NCBI GenBank assembly: GCA_963693365.1
Contig: CAVNZM010000013.1
Span: 2,976,001 to 3,040,000, forward strand
Reading direction: 5' to 3'
Length of the DNA stretch: 64,000 bases
DNA from: Amoebidium appalachense
Taxonomy: Eukaryota; Ichthyosporea
Numbering within the stretch: the first letter of the stretch is position 1; every line of letters starts with the position of its first letter. A program made the position numbers and the translations under genes. Below, piece after piece: positions 10,261-47,683 of the stretch. A model generated the notes under the pieces. That model was not told the origin of the DNA and did not search any database. It saw nothing but the letters and a program-made list of their open reading frames with translations.

Positions 10261-12618
10261 TTTTTCCTGGTGCTGTTGAACAAGACAAACCAAAGGGTCT
10301 TCAAATGCATATGCCTTCTAAACAGCCTCAGTACAGTAGGCTAGAGAGAACGTCTCTGACTCACTCAGTGCAGTAAAGTGCAAGGCTTAGCCTGACAGTT
10401 ATGTAACTGACACCAGCAAGATGCGTGACATTGCAGGCTCCATCATCATGCCACTAATGGTAGGTAGGCCCTTTAAAATTTGCAAAGTGTTTGCTAAAAC
10501 CCAAGCGTGGCCTCAGAACGTATCAGAGAGACTAATAATGAAAGAGGCTAGCAAGAGGCTACCAGAACTCAGGTTCAGTGATTGATGTGAATGAAACGAA
10601 ATCTCTCTTGATACAGGCCCCTCGCGGATTCTCAGTCAAAGATTCAGTACTAGCCTATGCAGTACACATTCTCAGCAGGCTACGCTTTCTAGGAACACGA
10701 CTTCCGCCCCACTAATGAGAAACCTGTTCCATGAGCAAGTACACGAAGGTTTCCTGAACCTAGAAGGTGAAGGAGGCTTCTAGGAAACGGCGTACAGCAC
10801 CGTCCTGTGCAGACCTAGCATTCAAATCAAATACTTGAAAAATAAGTTATCTAATGTCGAGAGAATAAGAAGCGATGTTGCCCACGTCTTGTGTATGGGT
10901 GCACAATGCGAACCATAGGGCATTTCGGCGTTTCCAAATAATTAAGTGTGTTGTTATTGTGTGTTTTGTATGAGTACATAATGTTTTAGCACTGAGGCGC
11001 GCCTGATTACTTGGAGCAGTCTAGTTGTCTATCTGTAGCGTATGCGTATCCAGCGCAGCAAACGTTGGTGGAGATGTTTACGAGATACATTTACATCTAA
11101 AGTTGCCGTGGGTTCCACGCGCACTATCGATTGATGGCATCATCCGCACGTGTGGTTCAGAAAAACAAAAGCAAAAACATTATTTCTACTCATTGGAAAC
11201 AGTGGACCAAAAAACAAAATCAAATATAGCCAACAGCTGCATAAAAATATTATATGCGTATCTAAGCAAATAATATGCCACATATTTCACGTGCTGTCAC
11301 TGCTGTAACGGCACATTCCTTTGCCAGCTCACAAGCACGTGCACCCATGAAATTATTCAATGGGCCGAAGGTCTTGTGCTCCTCCTAAGAATCTCCTGCG
11401 CTTGAAAAGGCGCCTGGAAGCAGTTATAATTTTTTGACAATTAATTTACTCATATGTAGATCAAAAAAAGCGACATAAAGTATCGTTATAGCAACAGTAT
11501 GGTTTAATTTACTGTACATGTATAGTACATTTGACAGTGATTTATCCGCCAGCACCGGCCGAGCGCGCGCATAAAAAATTTGGCGCATGCCTGGGTATAA
11601 CAAAAATTTCGAGATATAATTACAGAGGACTTATTGCCTCTTTATTTTTATTTCTTTCCCCTCACCCCCATAATATTGTCTCTTCGGATTATATCTCCTG
11701 TCATGATTATTCCGAGAATTGGCCCACAATTTGGCAACTTGCAATTGAGCCTGCAGTGCAGGGTCACGCACCAGGTTGTGAGGCACGTGGGGACGACTCA
11801 CGAGTCACAGGGCTCACGGTCCACGGCTGGCGCCTCTCGAGCTCGAGATCTACAGCAGGGCAGCCCCAGTCCGGTCATGGCCCTGTGTTTCTCATAACAA
11901 AGCCTACAAAGAAGCATGTTTTTTTCCTTATAGAAGCACAATGACAGTCAAATACTATGACAATGAACAAATAGGGGCTTTTTATTTATTTTTGACATGC
12001 ACAAGAACAAATTCCTGAATAGTTTATGCATACGCACGTGCTTCAGGCCACGGGTGGCACGGGCCGGCCCGATCCTGGAGGGAAGTTCGGAATCCTTCGG
12101 ATCGTCGCGTCGGGCCAGTCGGGCTGGAGGAGTCGCGTGCGCCGATGCCCAGTAATTTTGCGCAAACGTTACGCAAACAGGATTACGGTTTTCCAAACTT
12201 TGATCAAAGGTCAGATAACCCATATATAGAAAGTGCATTTGGCGGGCTGCAGTTGGGTGCATCTGGATCGATATCGGCGATCGCGTTTCGTTCAGCCAAG
12301 TCAAACGAACCTGTGACGAAAACTGGGAATTCCGAGTCAACGATAACTGATGTCTTTACAGTCTTTACATTTCTTTCAAATTTTTGCTCTCTGTTTTTAA
12401 GTTACATTCACTGGAAAGAAACAAGTCGGTGGCTTCACGGGCGCAGTTAGAGCGAACTTTTTCATAGCACCCAAAAACCTTCCATCCGATAGCATCGTAT
12501 CCTTTGGGGTACTGAGCCAGCCGTTCAAAGTTTGCTTCTCAGAAACTCTGCTCGTCATTATCATTGTCGCAAGATCAATGGTGTTAATTGGTTGGTCTGA
12601 AAAAGCATAACAGCGAAG
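10261..12618. other. Divergent intergenic region between kinase and arrestin
   Basis: 2.36 kb separates the two start codons, which point away from each other, so both promoters must lie here or in 5' UTR introns. The sequence is mostly unique and free of long microsatellites, unlike the introns on either side. I could not place a TATA box or initiator with confidence. Open frames at 11531-11944 and 11948-12340 lack splice or domain support. Confidence 0.6.
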
Positions 12619-37331
<24,713 letters not shown>

Positions 37332-37568
37332 GTTATTTTTGGGTGAAATTTGAATTTTCGCTGGAGAGTTGGCATGACAGGCATAGGATCAGGTTGATGT
37401 AATAGGGGTTTTTAGTTTAGATCTAGAAACTTCTGGGTATTTTTAGCTATTAGATTTTTGAGAACAGGTCTACTACACTGTGGTGCCGATATGATCATTA
37501 CGATAGGACAGGCACAGACAGTAGGTTGAATAACACAAATGCATGGCAATGCAGCCACAGACACACAT

Positions 37569-37607
<39 letters not shown>

Positions 37608-38008
37608 CTTTTTTTGTATTTTTTTTTTTTTTCCCCGCGCGAAAACTTCCTATTGCTCCATTCTCCACCAGTATATCACTTCCGAATTAAATTGTAGGGT
37701 ACGGTTATCTACATATTAATATGAAGGTCTTGTATATCTCCTAGTATGTCGACGTCAGCCACAACACACGAACTTTCACGTGCGCATGCCTCTATGTGCC
37801 TCGGTGCGTTGACTTACTCAGTTGCAAGCCCTACATGTTTGCTCTTGATAGCACCCCCCCCCCCCCCCCCCCCCCCCTTCTTCTTCTCTTTCCCTTCTCC
37901 CTCTCCTCCCCCGCCCCCCTCCCCTTCCCCCACCCCACCTCCACCTGTTCCTTTTCTTTTATTCTTTTTTTTTATATTTGGTGGTGGTGGTGGGTGGGTG
38001 GGGGGGGG

Positions 38009-38039
<31 letters not shown>

Positions 38040-38971
38040 ATCGCACGTATTTGACTCTCGAGCTCCCGAGGTTCCTGCCAGTAGTCGGATACCTGAAATA
38101 TTCCGTTGAAAATGAAAAACGTTTATTCTGAAGCAAAATTGTGGCCCAAAATTTCGAATTGCACGTTGTTTATAGCCACCACATGCAGCTGTGCCACGGC
38201 CAGAAAAGATGGCCAACATTGAGCAATGTTCCAATAAAATGTCCAACATGTGTTAAAAACTAGGATGTCCAAAATGTTCAAAAATGGTGTCCAAAATGCA
38301 TCAAAAGCTATGTCCAAAAACGTTTCCTCCACATTCTGAATCGCCAGCCTGTTGTAATATTTATCCGATTGGCAAACTCTGATACTCAAATGCAGCGGAA
38401 AATTTCTATCAGTATGTGCTCTATGAATGGGTTTGCGTCACAAACATGTATTTTTTAGCGGCTTGGTGGTGCCTCGCTAATATAGATAGAACTACTGTAA
38501 CAATACTTGACAATGCGAGGAGTCTAGTTTCCGCGTGCACCTGGTACCTTTCTATAAAATAAAAAAATAAAGTAGGAATACGGCAATCTCAAATAAATGA
38601 TGTATCATACCGGGACCAATATCATCTCCTGCGATCGCACGATGAGCCAAATATAGAAATTTGAGGGAAGTTTTCACGCGCCAAATTTTTTATATGAAAG
38701 AAAAAAAAAGTAGGAATATCACATCTTATCCGAATACTGCATGATGTATACTGAACCATCACACCAACCAAGAACCAGTTGCAACATACGAGTCACTTAA
38801 ACCACGTAAATTATTATGCTTATATACCGTGGGCACCCGGGCTCATGAATTTCACCCACTCACCAATTTGAATTCTCTCCGTATATTCGTATACTGCGCA
38901 CGTACACATCATGATTTTTCTGTCCGTGTAGGCTAAGCAGTAACATGAGTTGAAATTTGTTCCTATAAATT
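37332..38971. other. Intergenic region before the cysteine-rich cluster
   Basis: Contains a poly-C run (37854-37877), a poly-G run (38000-38039) and, at 38200-38330, five or six degenerate short repeats of TGTCCAAAATG (TTTTGGACA on the other strand). The rest is AT-rich unique sequence. No gene recognised. Confidence 0.55.
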
Positions 38972-39314
38972 TCACCTCCAACCTGTATTCGAGCACGAGA
39001 TTGACTCACAATCATAGTAGCATCCTTCGGGGGCTCTGCCTCCGAGAGCCTCAGACTGTTCAACGTAGACACATGTTGTCTGCTCGGTACCCAAAACAGG
39101 GTGGGGCCTGGGGCAAACGAGAAGACAGCGGTTGGAGAAAAAAGTCTGACGGCGGTTGACGGTGTGGTAGGCCATGGCAGCGATGGTGGCAGGCTGTGTT
39201 GGGACCTCAGAGTCAGCCTTCAACATATTAATGCACATTGAATTTTGCTCAACTTAAAGAGTCAGATAAATATAGTGACCACGCCGCGGTTCATGGATAT
39301 TCAACAACCATCTT

Positions 39315-39358
<44 letters not shown>

Positions 39359-39625
39359 AAAAAAAAAAAAAAAACCACCACCACCACCACCACCACCACC
39401 ACCACTGACCATAAATGAGAAAGTGGGAGCCCGCGTTGTGGTTCAACGGCCATGGAAACTGTAGGTAAGGTCTCTCTCTTTTTTTCTTTCTTTCTTTCTT
39501 TCTTTCTTTCAAAAAAAAAAAAAAAAAAAACACCACCACCACCACCACCACCACCACCACTGACCATAAATGAGAAAGTGGGAGCCCGCGTTGTGGTTCA
39601 ACGGCCATGGAAACTGTAGGTAAGG

Positions 39626-39671
<46 letters not shown>

Positions 39672-39923
39672 TTTCCACCACCACCACCACCACCACCACC
39701 ACCACTGACCATAAATGAGAAAGTGGGAGCCCGCGTTGTGGTTCAACGGCCATGGAAACTGTAGGTAAGGTCTCTCTCTTTTTTTCTTTCTTTCTTTCTT
39801 TCTTTCTTTCAAAAAAAAAAAAAAAAAACACCACCACCACCACCACCACCACCACCACTGACCATAAATGAGAAAGTGGGAGCCCGCGTTGTGGTTCAAC
39901 GGCCATGGAAACTGTAGGTAAGG

Positions 39924-39965
<42 letters not shown>

Positions 39966-40180
39966 TTTTTCATTCTTTTTTTTTTTTTTTTTTTTTTTTT
40001 GGGGGGGGGGGGGAGGGAGGGGGAGGGGGGGGGGGGGGGGGGAGGTATTCGCACGTTTGAGTCATCTGCGGCAGGCACGCGTACGCTGCGGGCACAGACC
40101 ACCGCCACGAGAAGCAGCAGAAGCAAACCCACAGCACACAGCCTGACACGGCCCCGCCCCTCCTTGCGCAAGTAACCCAT
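38972..40180 (-). CDS. Small secreted cysteine-rich protein, paralogue A
   Basis: Exons 40180-40055 and 39193-38972, phase 0, 115 residues. Exon 1 encodes a signal peptide: MGYLRKEGRG, then a hydrophobic core LCAVGLLLLLLVAVVCAR, with cleavage likely after the CAR region. Exon 2 encodes a short domain with six cysteines: CLLVC, a single Cys about 17 residues on, then GCYYDC and a last Cys four residues later (C-x3-C-xn-C-xn-C-x3-C-x4-C). The mature peptide is about 80 residues and probably disulfide-bonded and extracellular. I do not recognise the family. The 861-bp intron contains the minisatellite at 39362-39970. The donor (aac/gtgcga) is weaker than in paralogue C. Confidence 0.8.
39362..39970. 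repeat. Minisatellite of four units (about 150 bp) in the paralogue A intron
   Basis: TGACCATAAATGAGAAAGTG starts at 39406, 39561, 39706 and 39859. Each unit contains (CCA)n, the same core of about 75 bases ending AACTGTAGGTAAGG, and a CTTT-rich stretch. Units 1 and 3 (poly-T then CTTT then poly-A) and units 2 and 4 (CTTT only) match best, so the array is a two-unit higher-order repeat of about 300 bp copied once. Confidence 0.92.
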
Positions 40181-40322
40181 GGTACGGTGACGGATAAAAG
40201 CAAGTTCCTACAACTGTCAGAGTGAGATTCAGAAATTCAACGGTTTTGAAAGTGCGGACCAGGGGGGAAACGGACAAAATCTTTACGGAACACGGACACG
40301 TGCACTTGCGTGTAGTTTTGTG

Positions 40323-40340
40323 ACAGCTCAGGACTGTTGT
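40323..40340 (-). promoter_or_regulatory. Degenerate upstream dyad of paralogue A
   Basis: ACAG-CTCAGGA-CTGT about 143 bases upstream of the ATG, aligned with the longer dyads of B and C and followed by the shared GTATGTTTGCTTG. Confidence 0.35.
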
Positions 40341-40854
40341 GTATGTTTGCTTGGCGCGAGGAGAGAGGGCTAAATTATGCGCTGCAAGTTCTATGTGACT
40401 CTGACACGAACGTTCAAAGCCACGTACATATGTTTACACAGATTAGAACAGTTATGTATTATATATTAAGCTAAGGTACTGGTTGGCATAAAAATTCTTA
40501 TGAGTGAGCACCATCACTTTGCGCAGATATGATGTTGGCTCGGCGCCGGCCTTCCCACGGCTAGGCACACCACGTGATCGACAGCCAACGATTCACGATA
40601 CTTTGTGATTTCTCAAGTTTTTTTTAATGACTTTATTGTTATTCTCATCAAAACAGAAACAATCGAGGGATCACAGATATCTCAGTGAGAGTGAGAAGAT
40701 GAAAAATCGTTGCTCTCGGATACGGAGTAGATAACGACTTAGATAATCATACACCCGCGTATTGTGTGTGGAAGGTCGAGGTAGAGAAAAGGGTGGGGGT
40801 TAGGGGAGGGATGGTCGGATAGAGAGAGAGATATATATAGATAGAGATGGGGGG

Positions 40855-41042
<188 letters not shown>

Positions 41043-41478
41043 GGAATAAGAAATTACTAGCGAGGGTTCACATATATGTACAGGCTTGTTTTGGCAAGGT
41101 GTGCAAACATAGCCTATGTGTAATTGTTTGCAGCTCCTCATGCTGTGCATACATGTTCTAATTGAGATTTGTGGATGTGACGGGTTGGGCCCTTCAATCG
41201 TGTGCACGTCTGTGAATTCTGTCATTTTTGTCGCTCAGGATCCTTCAAAAGCTATCAATATCTTCTAATTCCCCCTCCCCTCTCCCCCCTCCCCACCACC
41301 ACCACCACCACCTTTTCTTCTCGTGTAAGTGTGATTGTAAGTGCATGTGCGCGTGCGTGTGCGTGTGCGTGTGGCGTGCACATTTGTGACACTGTGTGTG
41401 TTTGTGCGTGGGCGCGTACGTCTGTGTGCGTGTGCGTGTGCGTCCGTGCGTAACTGTGCGTATGTGCCATGTCCTTTT

Positions 41479-41509
<31 letters not shown>

Positions 41510-41511
41510 AG

Positions 41512-41545
<34 letters not shown>

Positions 41546-42337
41546 AGAGCGGGCGAGGCGGAATGTCGCAGGAGCACAATATAAACTTTTTGCAAACCGA
41601 ATCCGACTCATCCTGAAACCACAACTTCTCCTTTCGACCCGATTGCGCAGTAGCATACAGACATATGTACATACATCATTGTGATATTTCCTTTAAACAG
41701 GCGAGAGTGTTTGATGTTTTATTTCTGAAATTATTTATCCACAAGCTCCAGTTCAAGTTGCAACTCTTATCATCCGCCAACCACAACATGTGATACCGAA
41801 AAAACGGTCTTCAAAAATTTCTCCCTCTTCACGCGCACACCGTAGTAGGTGGCAATACATGCATGCTCTCATTGAGTCACGTGCAGCAATGGATTAACCC
41901 AATAAAAAGTAGAAAGCCTTTCTATGTGGATCCCACCCCTGCTTGAAACTTTAAAAGGCACAGAAATTATGCCCACATATCCAAACTGAGTTATTTGGTG
42001 CCTCATCCACCTTAACCTCGGAATAGCCTAGTAGAAAAATGCAATACAGTGGTTACCGTAGGTGCACCATTTCCCCATTCCCCAAAGACAACCAGCATGC
42101 ATCACAGAAGCAGTACTGGAACCATTACATGACTTTGCATATATAATGGATACTAAGTTACCAATCCACACCACCCCTCCAATTCCATGTATATGGCACT
42201 AACTGCAATATATCACCACACACCAAAACTGCAAGTGTTCCATGGTGTTGAACCTCGGAGTCATATTTGTGTTGATAATTCCCGGTTTTTCTTTCGAAAC
42301 TCACCGATAGCCCGGTATATCCTGGTGCCAAGAGAGT

Positions 42338-43317
42338 CTAGCAGGGGGCCAGCCTGGGTAGGGGGTAGTAGTTGCACTGAATTGGATCACAGTCATAGTA
42401 GCACCCCTCGGGGGTTCTGCCTGTCTGTTCGGTATCCATACACTCCCCTGTCTCAGCACCCCAGCCACGGTTGGGGCTGGGACAAACAAGGAGACAGTGA
42501 CGGGTGGGGAGACGACGATTGAGGTTGTGGTAGGCAGAAATGGTGGCAGGCTGGGGCGTATGGAACCGGTTAGATGGCCATGGTCGTTAAGTGAATAATC
42601 GAATTAAGTCTGAGACTTAAAATTGGTGTGTAGGCCCGTTTTGAATTAGTGTACAGATTAATGGTATATCTAGGAACTGGATATTCAGGGCAACCCCCCC
42701 CCCCCCCTCCCCCCCCCGCCCCCCCCCCCCCACACACACACACACTCACACATGCACGCACGCATGCACGCACACACGCACGCGCGCAAGCACGCATGCA
42801 CATGCACACACACACACACACACACACACACCGTCACACACAAACACACAGGCACACACGCAATCTCCCATCCAACTTCTGAAAACCTCAAACACCTAAA
42901 AAAAAAAAGAAAAAAAAAAAAGAGTGTGGGTTCGGAGAAACTTAAAGGGGGGGGGGGGGGGGGGGGGGGGGGCATTTACGTCGAATACTTAGTCTACAGT
43001 ACGTCTTTGAGATGGAAGTCTGTATTTCACTTTGAGGAACGCTCGGAACGGAAGTTACTATCAACTATGCATTCAAGTTGTTGCTTTTGCAGATATTTTT
43101 CCTTCCCTATCTTAAACAAATTAATACTTTGTTTTTATTATTAATAGTATATCAGCGGCACTAAGTACACAAGCATATGCACGCAGTGTGTGTATACTGA
43201 CGTTGAGTCCACTGCGAAAGGGACACTGCGGGCACAGACGGCCACCACGAGCAGGAGCAGAAGCAACCCCACAGCACACAACCCACGGCCATGCCCCTCC
43301 TTGCGCAAGTAGCCCAT
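42338..43317 (-). CDS. Small secreted cysteine-rich protein, paralogue B
   Basis: Exons 43317-43198 and 42550-42338, 110 residues. Signal peptide MGYLRKEGHG plus LCAVGLLLLLLVVAVCAR, then the same cysteine pattern (HCLLVC, single Cys, GCYYDC, Cys) with one extra cysteine near the end. Relative to A and C, exon 1 lacks one base just before the donor. The aligned donor (aac/gtcagt) would break the frame, but tca/gtatac four bases further restores phase 0, giving FAVDSTS before PATISAY. I therefore call it intact, with the donor moved. It shares flanks with paralogue C. Confidence 0.76.
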
Positions 43318-43418
43318 GGTGACAGGATAACAGTCTCAGAGAGTCTCAAGGTTGAGGGCCAAAAGGTGAAATATTAAACGGAACGCGGAAGCCTCAAGAG
43401 TGTGTTGGTTCTGTGAGA

Positions 43419-43441
43419 AACAACAGCTCGCCACTGTTGTT
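43419..43441 (-). promoter_or_regulatory. Conserved inverted repeat upstream of paralogue B
   Basis: AACAACAG and CTGTTGTT are perfect 8-base arms around CTCGCCA, 102 bases upstream of the ATG. The element is kept in paralogue C with only a spacer change, which suggests a protein-binding site or a short 5' UTR hairpin. Confidence 0.5.
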
Positions 43442-44081
43442 GTGCATGTTTGCTTGTGGCGGGAGTTATGCACTTTTCCTCCTGAATCATCTGGCACGCA
43501 GATCACTGATGATGGCACCTGGTAAGATCTTCCCTGCGCACATTCATGTCATTGTGACAGTTTTATTGATTTGCACCCTCAAACTTTCTGCCCGCTAAAA
43601 TCTGTGCGGGGGCGGGGGGGAGACGGGAGGTGGGGGGAGGGGGGGGGAGGGGAGGGGAGGGAGAGGGGGAGGAGGGGGAGGGGGGGAGAAGGGGGGGGGG
43701 GGGGAGGGGGGCAGGGTCCGGTTATGTCATAGTCACAGCCCGGCAGAATTTCTCGGTGCACGTGTATACCACGTGTCAGGCTGTCACACGGCGTGGTAGT
43801 ACTAGGAGAAACGATATCTGCCCGTACAGAGATGGCACTGATATGGCATGATCATGCATACTAATAATAGATACCGATATTCCAAATCACTGTCACATGG
43901 TGACATGCGACTGTTTTTCTTTCTATGCGAGTGTTTTTCTTTCTTCCCTCTACTTCAAAATCATTCCTCTTTTTTTAATCAGAAACAAAAGTAAAAAAGA
44001 CTCCTCGGAAATGAGTTCTCTACATTGTGGGATCAAAAGAGTATGACTTACCCAAGCTTGGAGCTGCATTTTTTTTTTTTT

Positions 44082-44131
<50 letters not shown>

Positions 44132-44476
44132 TTGGTGCCTGAGCATATAGTCAGGTCAGATCTAGATAGATAGAAGGTGATATCAAAACTGAGAACCAGA
44201 AAGCGAGTCATCGGATCCGGAGGGATGGAGGCCCCACAGGGAAAGGCAGGGAAGGTACTACTACTCGGGTGTCGTAGGAGTGCTTCTGTGTGTGGCAGAG
44301 AGCGAGACAGGAGAAAGAATGAGTGAAAAATGCATGTACGTGTACGAGTGAGTGACAAAGAGGGGGGGAGAAAGAATGGGAGAAGGTGATTGCGAGAGCA
44401 AAGAGATGGTGGCCATGGGGAGAGAGCTCTAAGCTAGAAAGGGATACGGGAAGCCTGGGGGGTGGGGGTTGGGGTT

Positions 44477-44478
<2 letters not shown>

Positions 44479-44554
<76 letters not shown>

Positions 44555-44567
44555 TTTTTTTTTTTTT

Positions 44568-44598
<31 letters not shown>

Positions 44599-44599
44599 G
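44479..44599 (+). repeat. Poly-G / poly-T / poly-G block
   Basis: 32 G, one T, 41 G, 25 T and 22 G in a row, the most extreme homopolymer block of the window. It is likely to form G-quadruplexes and to be poorly sequenced. Confidence 0.9.
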
Positions 44600-44714
44600 A
44601 GGAGAGGGAGGAGGGGGCGGCGGGAGGGGGGGAGGGGGGAAAGAGAGGAAAGAGGGAGATACAGAGAAAGCATCTCGAGAGGCGCTAGAGAGAGCAACTA
44701 GAACCCCGAAAATA

Positions 44715-44753
<39 letters not shown>

Positions 44754-44754
44754 C

Positions 44755-44905
<151 letters not shown>

Positions 44906-45386
44906 GGGGGGGGAGGAGCGAGAGAGATCGAGAGCGAGAGACTTAGAGAGAGCCTCGGGGACACAGGGGGGATGAGAGGCAGTAAGAGAGAGAAAGTGAG
45001 AGCCGAGCCGCGAGGGAGACTGTGACGCATCAGAGGCAGTCGAGTGATCCTTCCGTACTTCCGTATCCGAAACATGCTGTAGGCAGCCCGTTCTTTTAGG
45101 TGAGAGGGTTCGGTCACACCACGATAATCATAAGTTTTACAATCCCATGTAGCACGATAATTTTCATATTAATCACGTAAAAGGCCGATTAGCTCAGAGT
45201 GGGCGTGTTTTGCAATAATTGTGCGCGAAACTGGCGAAATCCTGGACTGCGTAAACACCAATCAATCGGAGGGAATGATAATAGCCATATAAATCTTCTC
45301 TAGTCTTGCTACCATTGGTCCAACGAAATCCGGAGCGCTTCGACGTACCGTACGTACTTTCCCACAGCGGTCTGTAAATCATGAAA

Positions 45387-45712
45387 GTCTTTCGGCAGCA
45401 AGCCTGTAACAACAGTCACCTACTTGACTCTTGAGTTTCTATTTATAGAGGGAGAAATAGAAAGGCCTTCAGACGAGGGGAGAGAGCGAGACAGAGGAAG
45501 AGAGAGGCAGAGAGGGAGACGGAGCGGGTAGATGGGAGAGGGGGAGGGAGAGGGAGAGGGAGAGAGAGAGGGAGGTACTGGAGGGAGGGAGAGAGAGAGG
45601 GAATGGGAGAGAGGCTAGGGAGGGAGAGCATGCATGTCAGGCTTTGTAGAGTCGTTCGTAACTCAAGAGTCAAGTAGGTAACTGTTGTTACAGGCTTGCT
45701 GCCGAAAGACTT
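45387..45712. repeat. Fold-back inverted repeat with 52-base arms
   Basis: Left arm 45387-45439 (TCTTTCGGCAGCAAGCCTGT onward to CTTGACTCTTGAGTT) and right arm 45660-45712 are reverse complements with one mismatch. They enclose about 220 bases of GA/GGGA-rich sequence. No transposase and no obvious gene are inside. Confidence 0.88.
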
Positions 45713-45817
45713 CTCTCTCTCTCTTCTTCTTCTTCTTCTTCTTCTTCTTTTTTTTTTTTTTTTTTTTTGGCATGTCTTGTGTGTTATGCGTTGGTGTGTG
45801 TGTGTGTGTGTGCGTGC

Positions 45818-45932
<115 letters not shown>

Positions 45933-46109
45933 GGGAGGGGGGGGGGGGGGGGGGAGACGGAGGGAGGGGGGGGGGGGGGGGGGGGGGATGACTCTCCCGA
46001 ACTTCCTGCCAGAACTATTCGGGTATGCTGGTGATATCTCGTCGAAATCCTTTAGAGCCATTTAAATAGAGGGAGGGGGGAGGGAAAGGGGGGGGGGGGG
46101 GGGGGGAGG

Positions 46110-46146
<37 letters not shown>

Positions 46147-46587
46147 GTGACAGGGCGAGGGAGAGGGTGGGGGAAAGAGGGAGGGAGAGAGGGGTTGGAG
46201 GGGGGGACAGGGAGGGGAGGGGAGGGGGGGGGGGGGGGGGAGGGGGGGGAGGGGAGAGAGAGACAGAGAGCGAGAGAAGGGAAAAAAGAAAAGCACTGGC
46301 GGGTGTATGCTTTCTAACAGGCTGGTTGGACCAGGTCCAAAGGGGAGCGAGCATAGACGTCTGGTTGTTTGCAGCCCGCTACGGCGTGCATACATAGACT
46401 AAATTAGGAGCTGTGGGTATATGTATGAAGGGTTGATTGGTCTAATCTGTGCGCCTGTAAATCATGACCAAGCAGCCGATGATGCCTCTGAATCAGGAGC
46501 TGGTAGGCTATACTGTCCTCCTCCCCCCCTCCCCCCCCCCCCCTCCCCTCGGCTATTGTTGTTACTATGTGCGTGTGTGCGTGAGGG

Positions 46588-46628
<41 letters not shown>

Positions 46629-46953
46629 GGGGAAGGGGGTTATGTGTACGTGTGTGGGTGGTGTGTGTGTGGGTGTGTGACACTGTGTGTGTGTATGTGG
46701 ATGGGCGTGGGTTTTTGTGGGTGAGTGCCAGTGAACTGGGTAGGTGTCACGTGGGTGGTTGAGTGGGTGTGGGTGTGTCCATGTGTGCGAACATGTATGT
46801 GCACACGTGCAAACGTGCATGTGCCAATTGCGTGGGTAGGGGGACGTGCATGTGCATGCGTGCGTGCGTGTATGCGTGTGTGCGCGTGTGCGCATGTGTG
46901 CGCGTGTGCCGCACGGTATGCGCGTGTGCGCGTGCGTGCGTGCGTGCGTGTGC

Positions 46954-47023
<70 letters not shown>

Positions 47024-47683
47024 ATGTGCGTGTATGCGTGAGTGCGTGAGTGCGCACCGGTGTGGATGTGTGCGGGTTTTTTGGGGGGGTGGGGGGGATG
47101 GGGGTGAGCGGGGGCAGGGGGAGGATGGGAAGCTGTGCAGGGCGGGAAAATGGGGAGCAATGAGGGCACACCATCATTCTCACTCCGGCCCCGCTGTAGC
47201 ACACACTGTCAGAGGCCTATCAATGATTTCCATCAAACGTTGAAAAGGCGAGATTACTATTTATTCAAAAGCAAAAGCTTCACTTCACACAAGTTGCACC
47301 TCGTATCCAGCCACCACCCACAACTTTCAAACCAAAAATGGTCTCCGAAATCTCCTCCCCCATGTTACTGAGTCACTACATTGCAATACATAACCCCCTT
47401 GGAAGTCACGTACAGCAATAAATCAACCAATCAACAGCCTCCTTTAACGAATGCTCTCCAGGGCCCACCGGCATACCGTATACGGGGTAACATGCACGGA
47501 AATTGTGCCCAAATTCGGAAATTGGGTGCCTCCTATTTAACCTCGATAGTGGCAATTTTTTCATCACAACGATACTTGTGAGGAGCACCAGCTACCATGT
47601 GCACATGTGGCACTAACTTGGCAATAAGTCACCATAGCGAACAATGACGCCGACGCGTGTGTTGTCAAATTCCCGTGAAAAGT

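Noticed and set aside
11531-12340. Open frames in the kinase-arrestin spacer
   Set aside because: Composition and lack of splice or start signals suggest chance; the region is more likely promoter or UTR.
42301-42489. Frame-shifted reading of paralogue B exon 2
   Set aside because: It results only if the donor aligned with A and C is used; the donor four bases away keeps the conserved cysteine frame.
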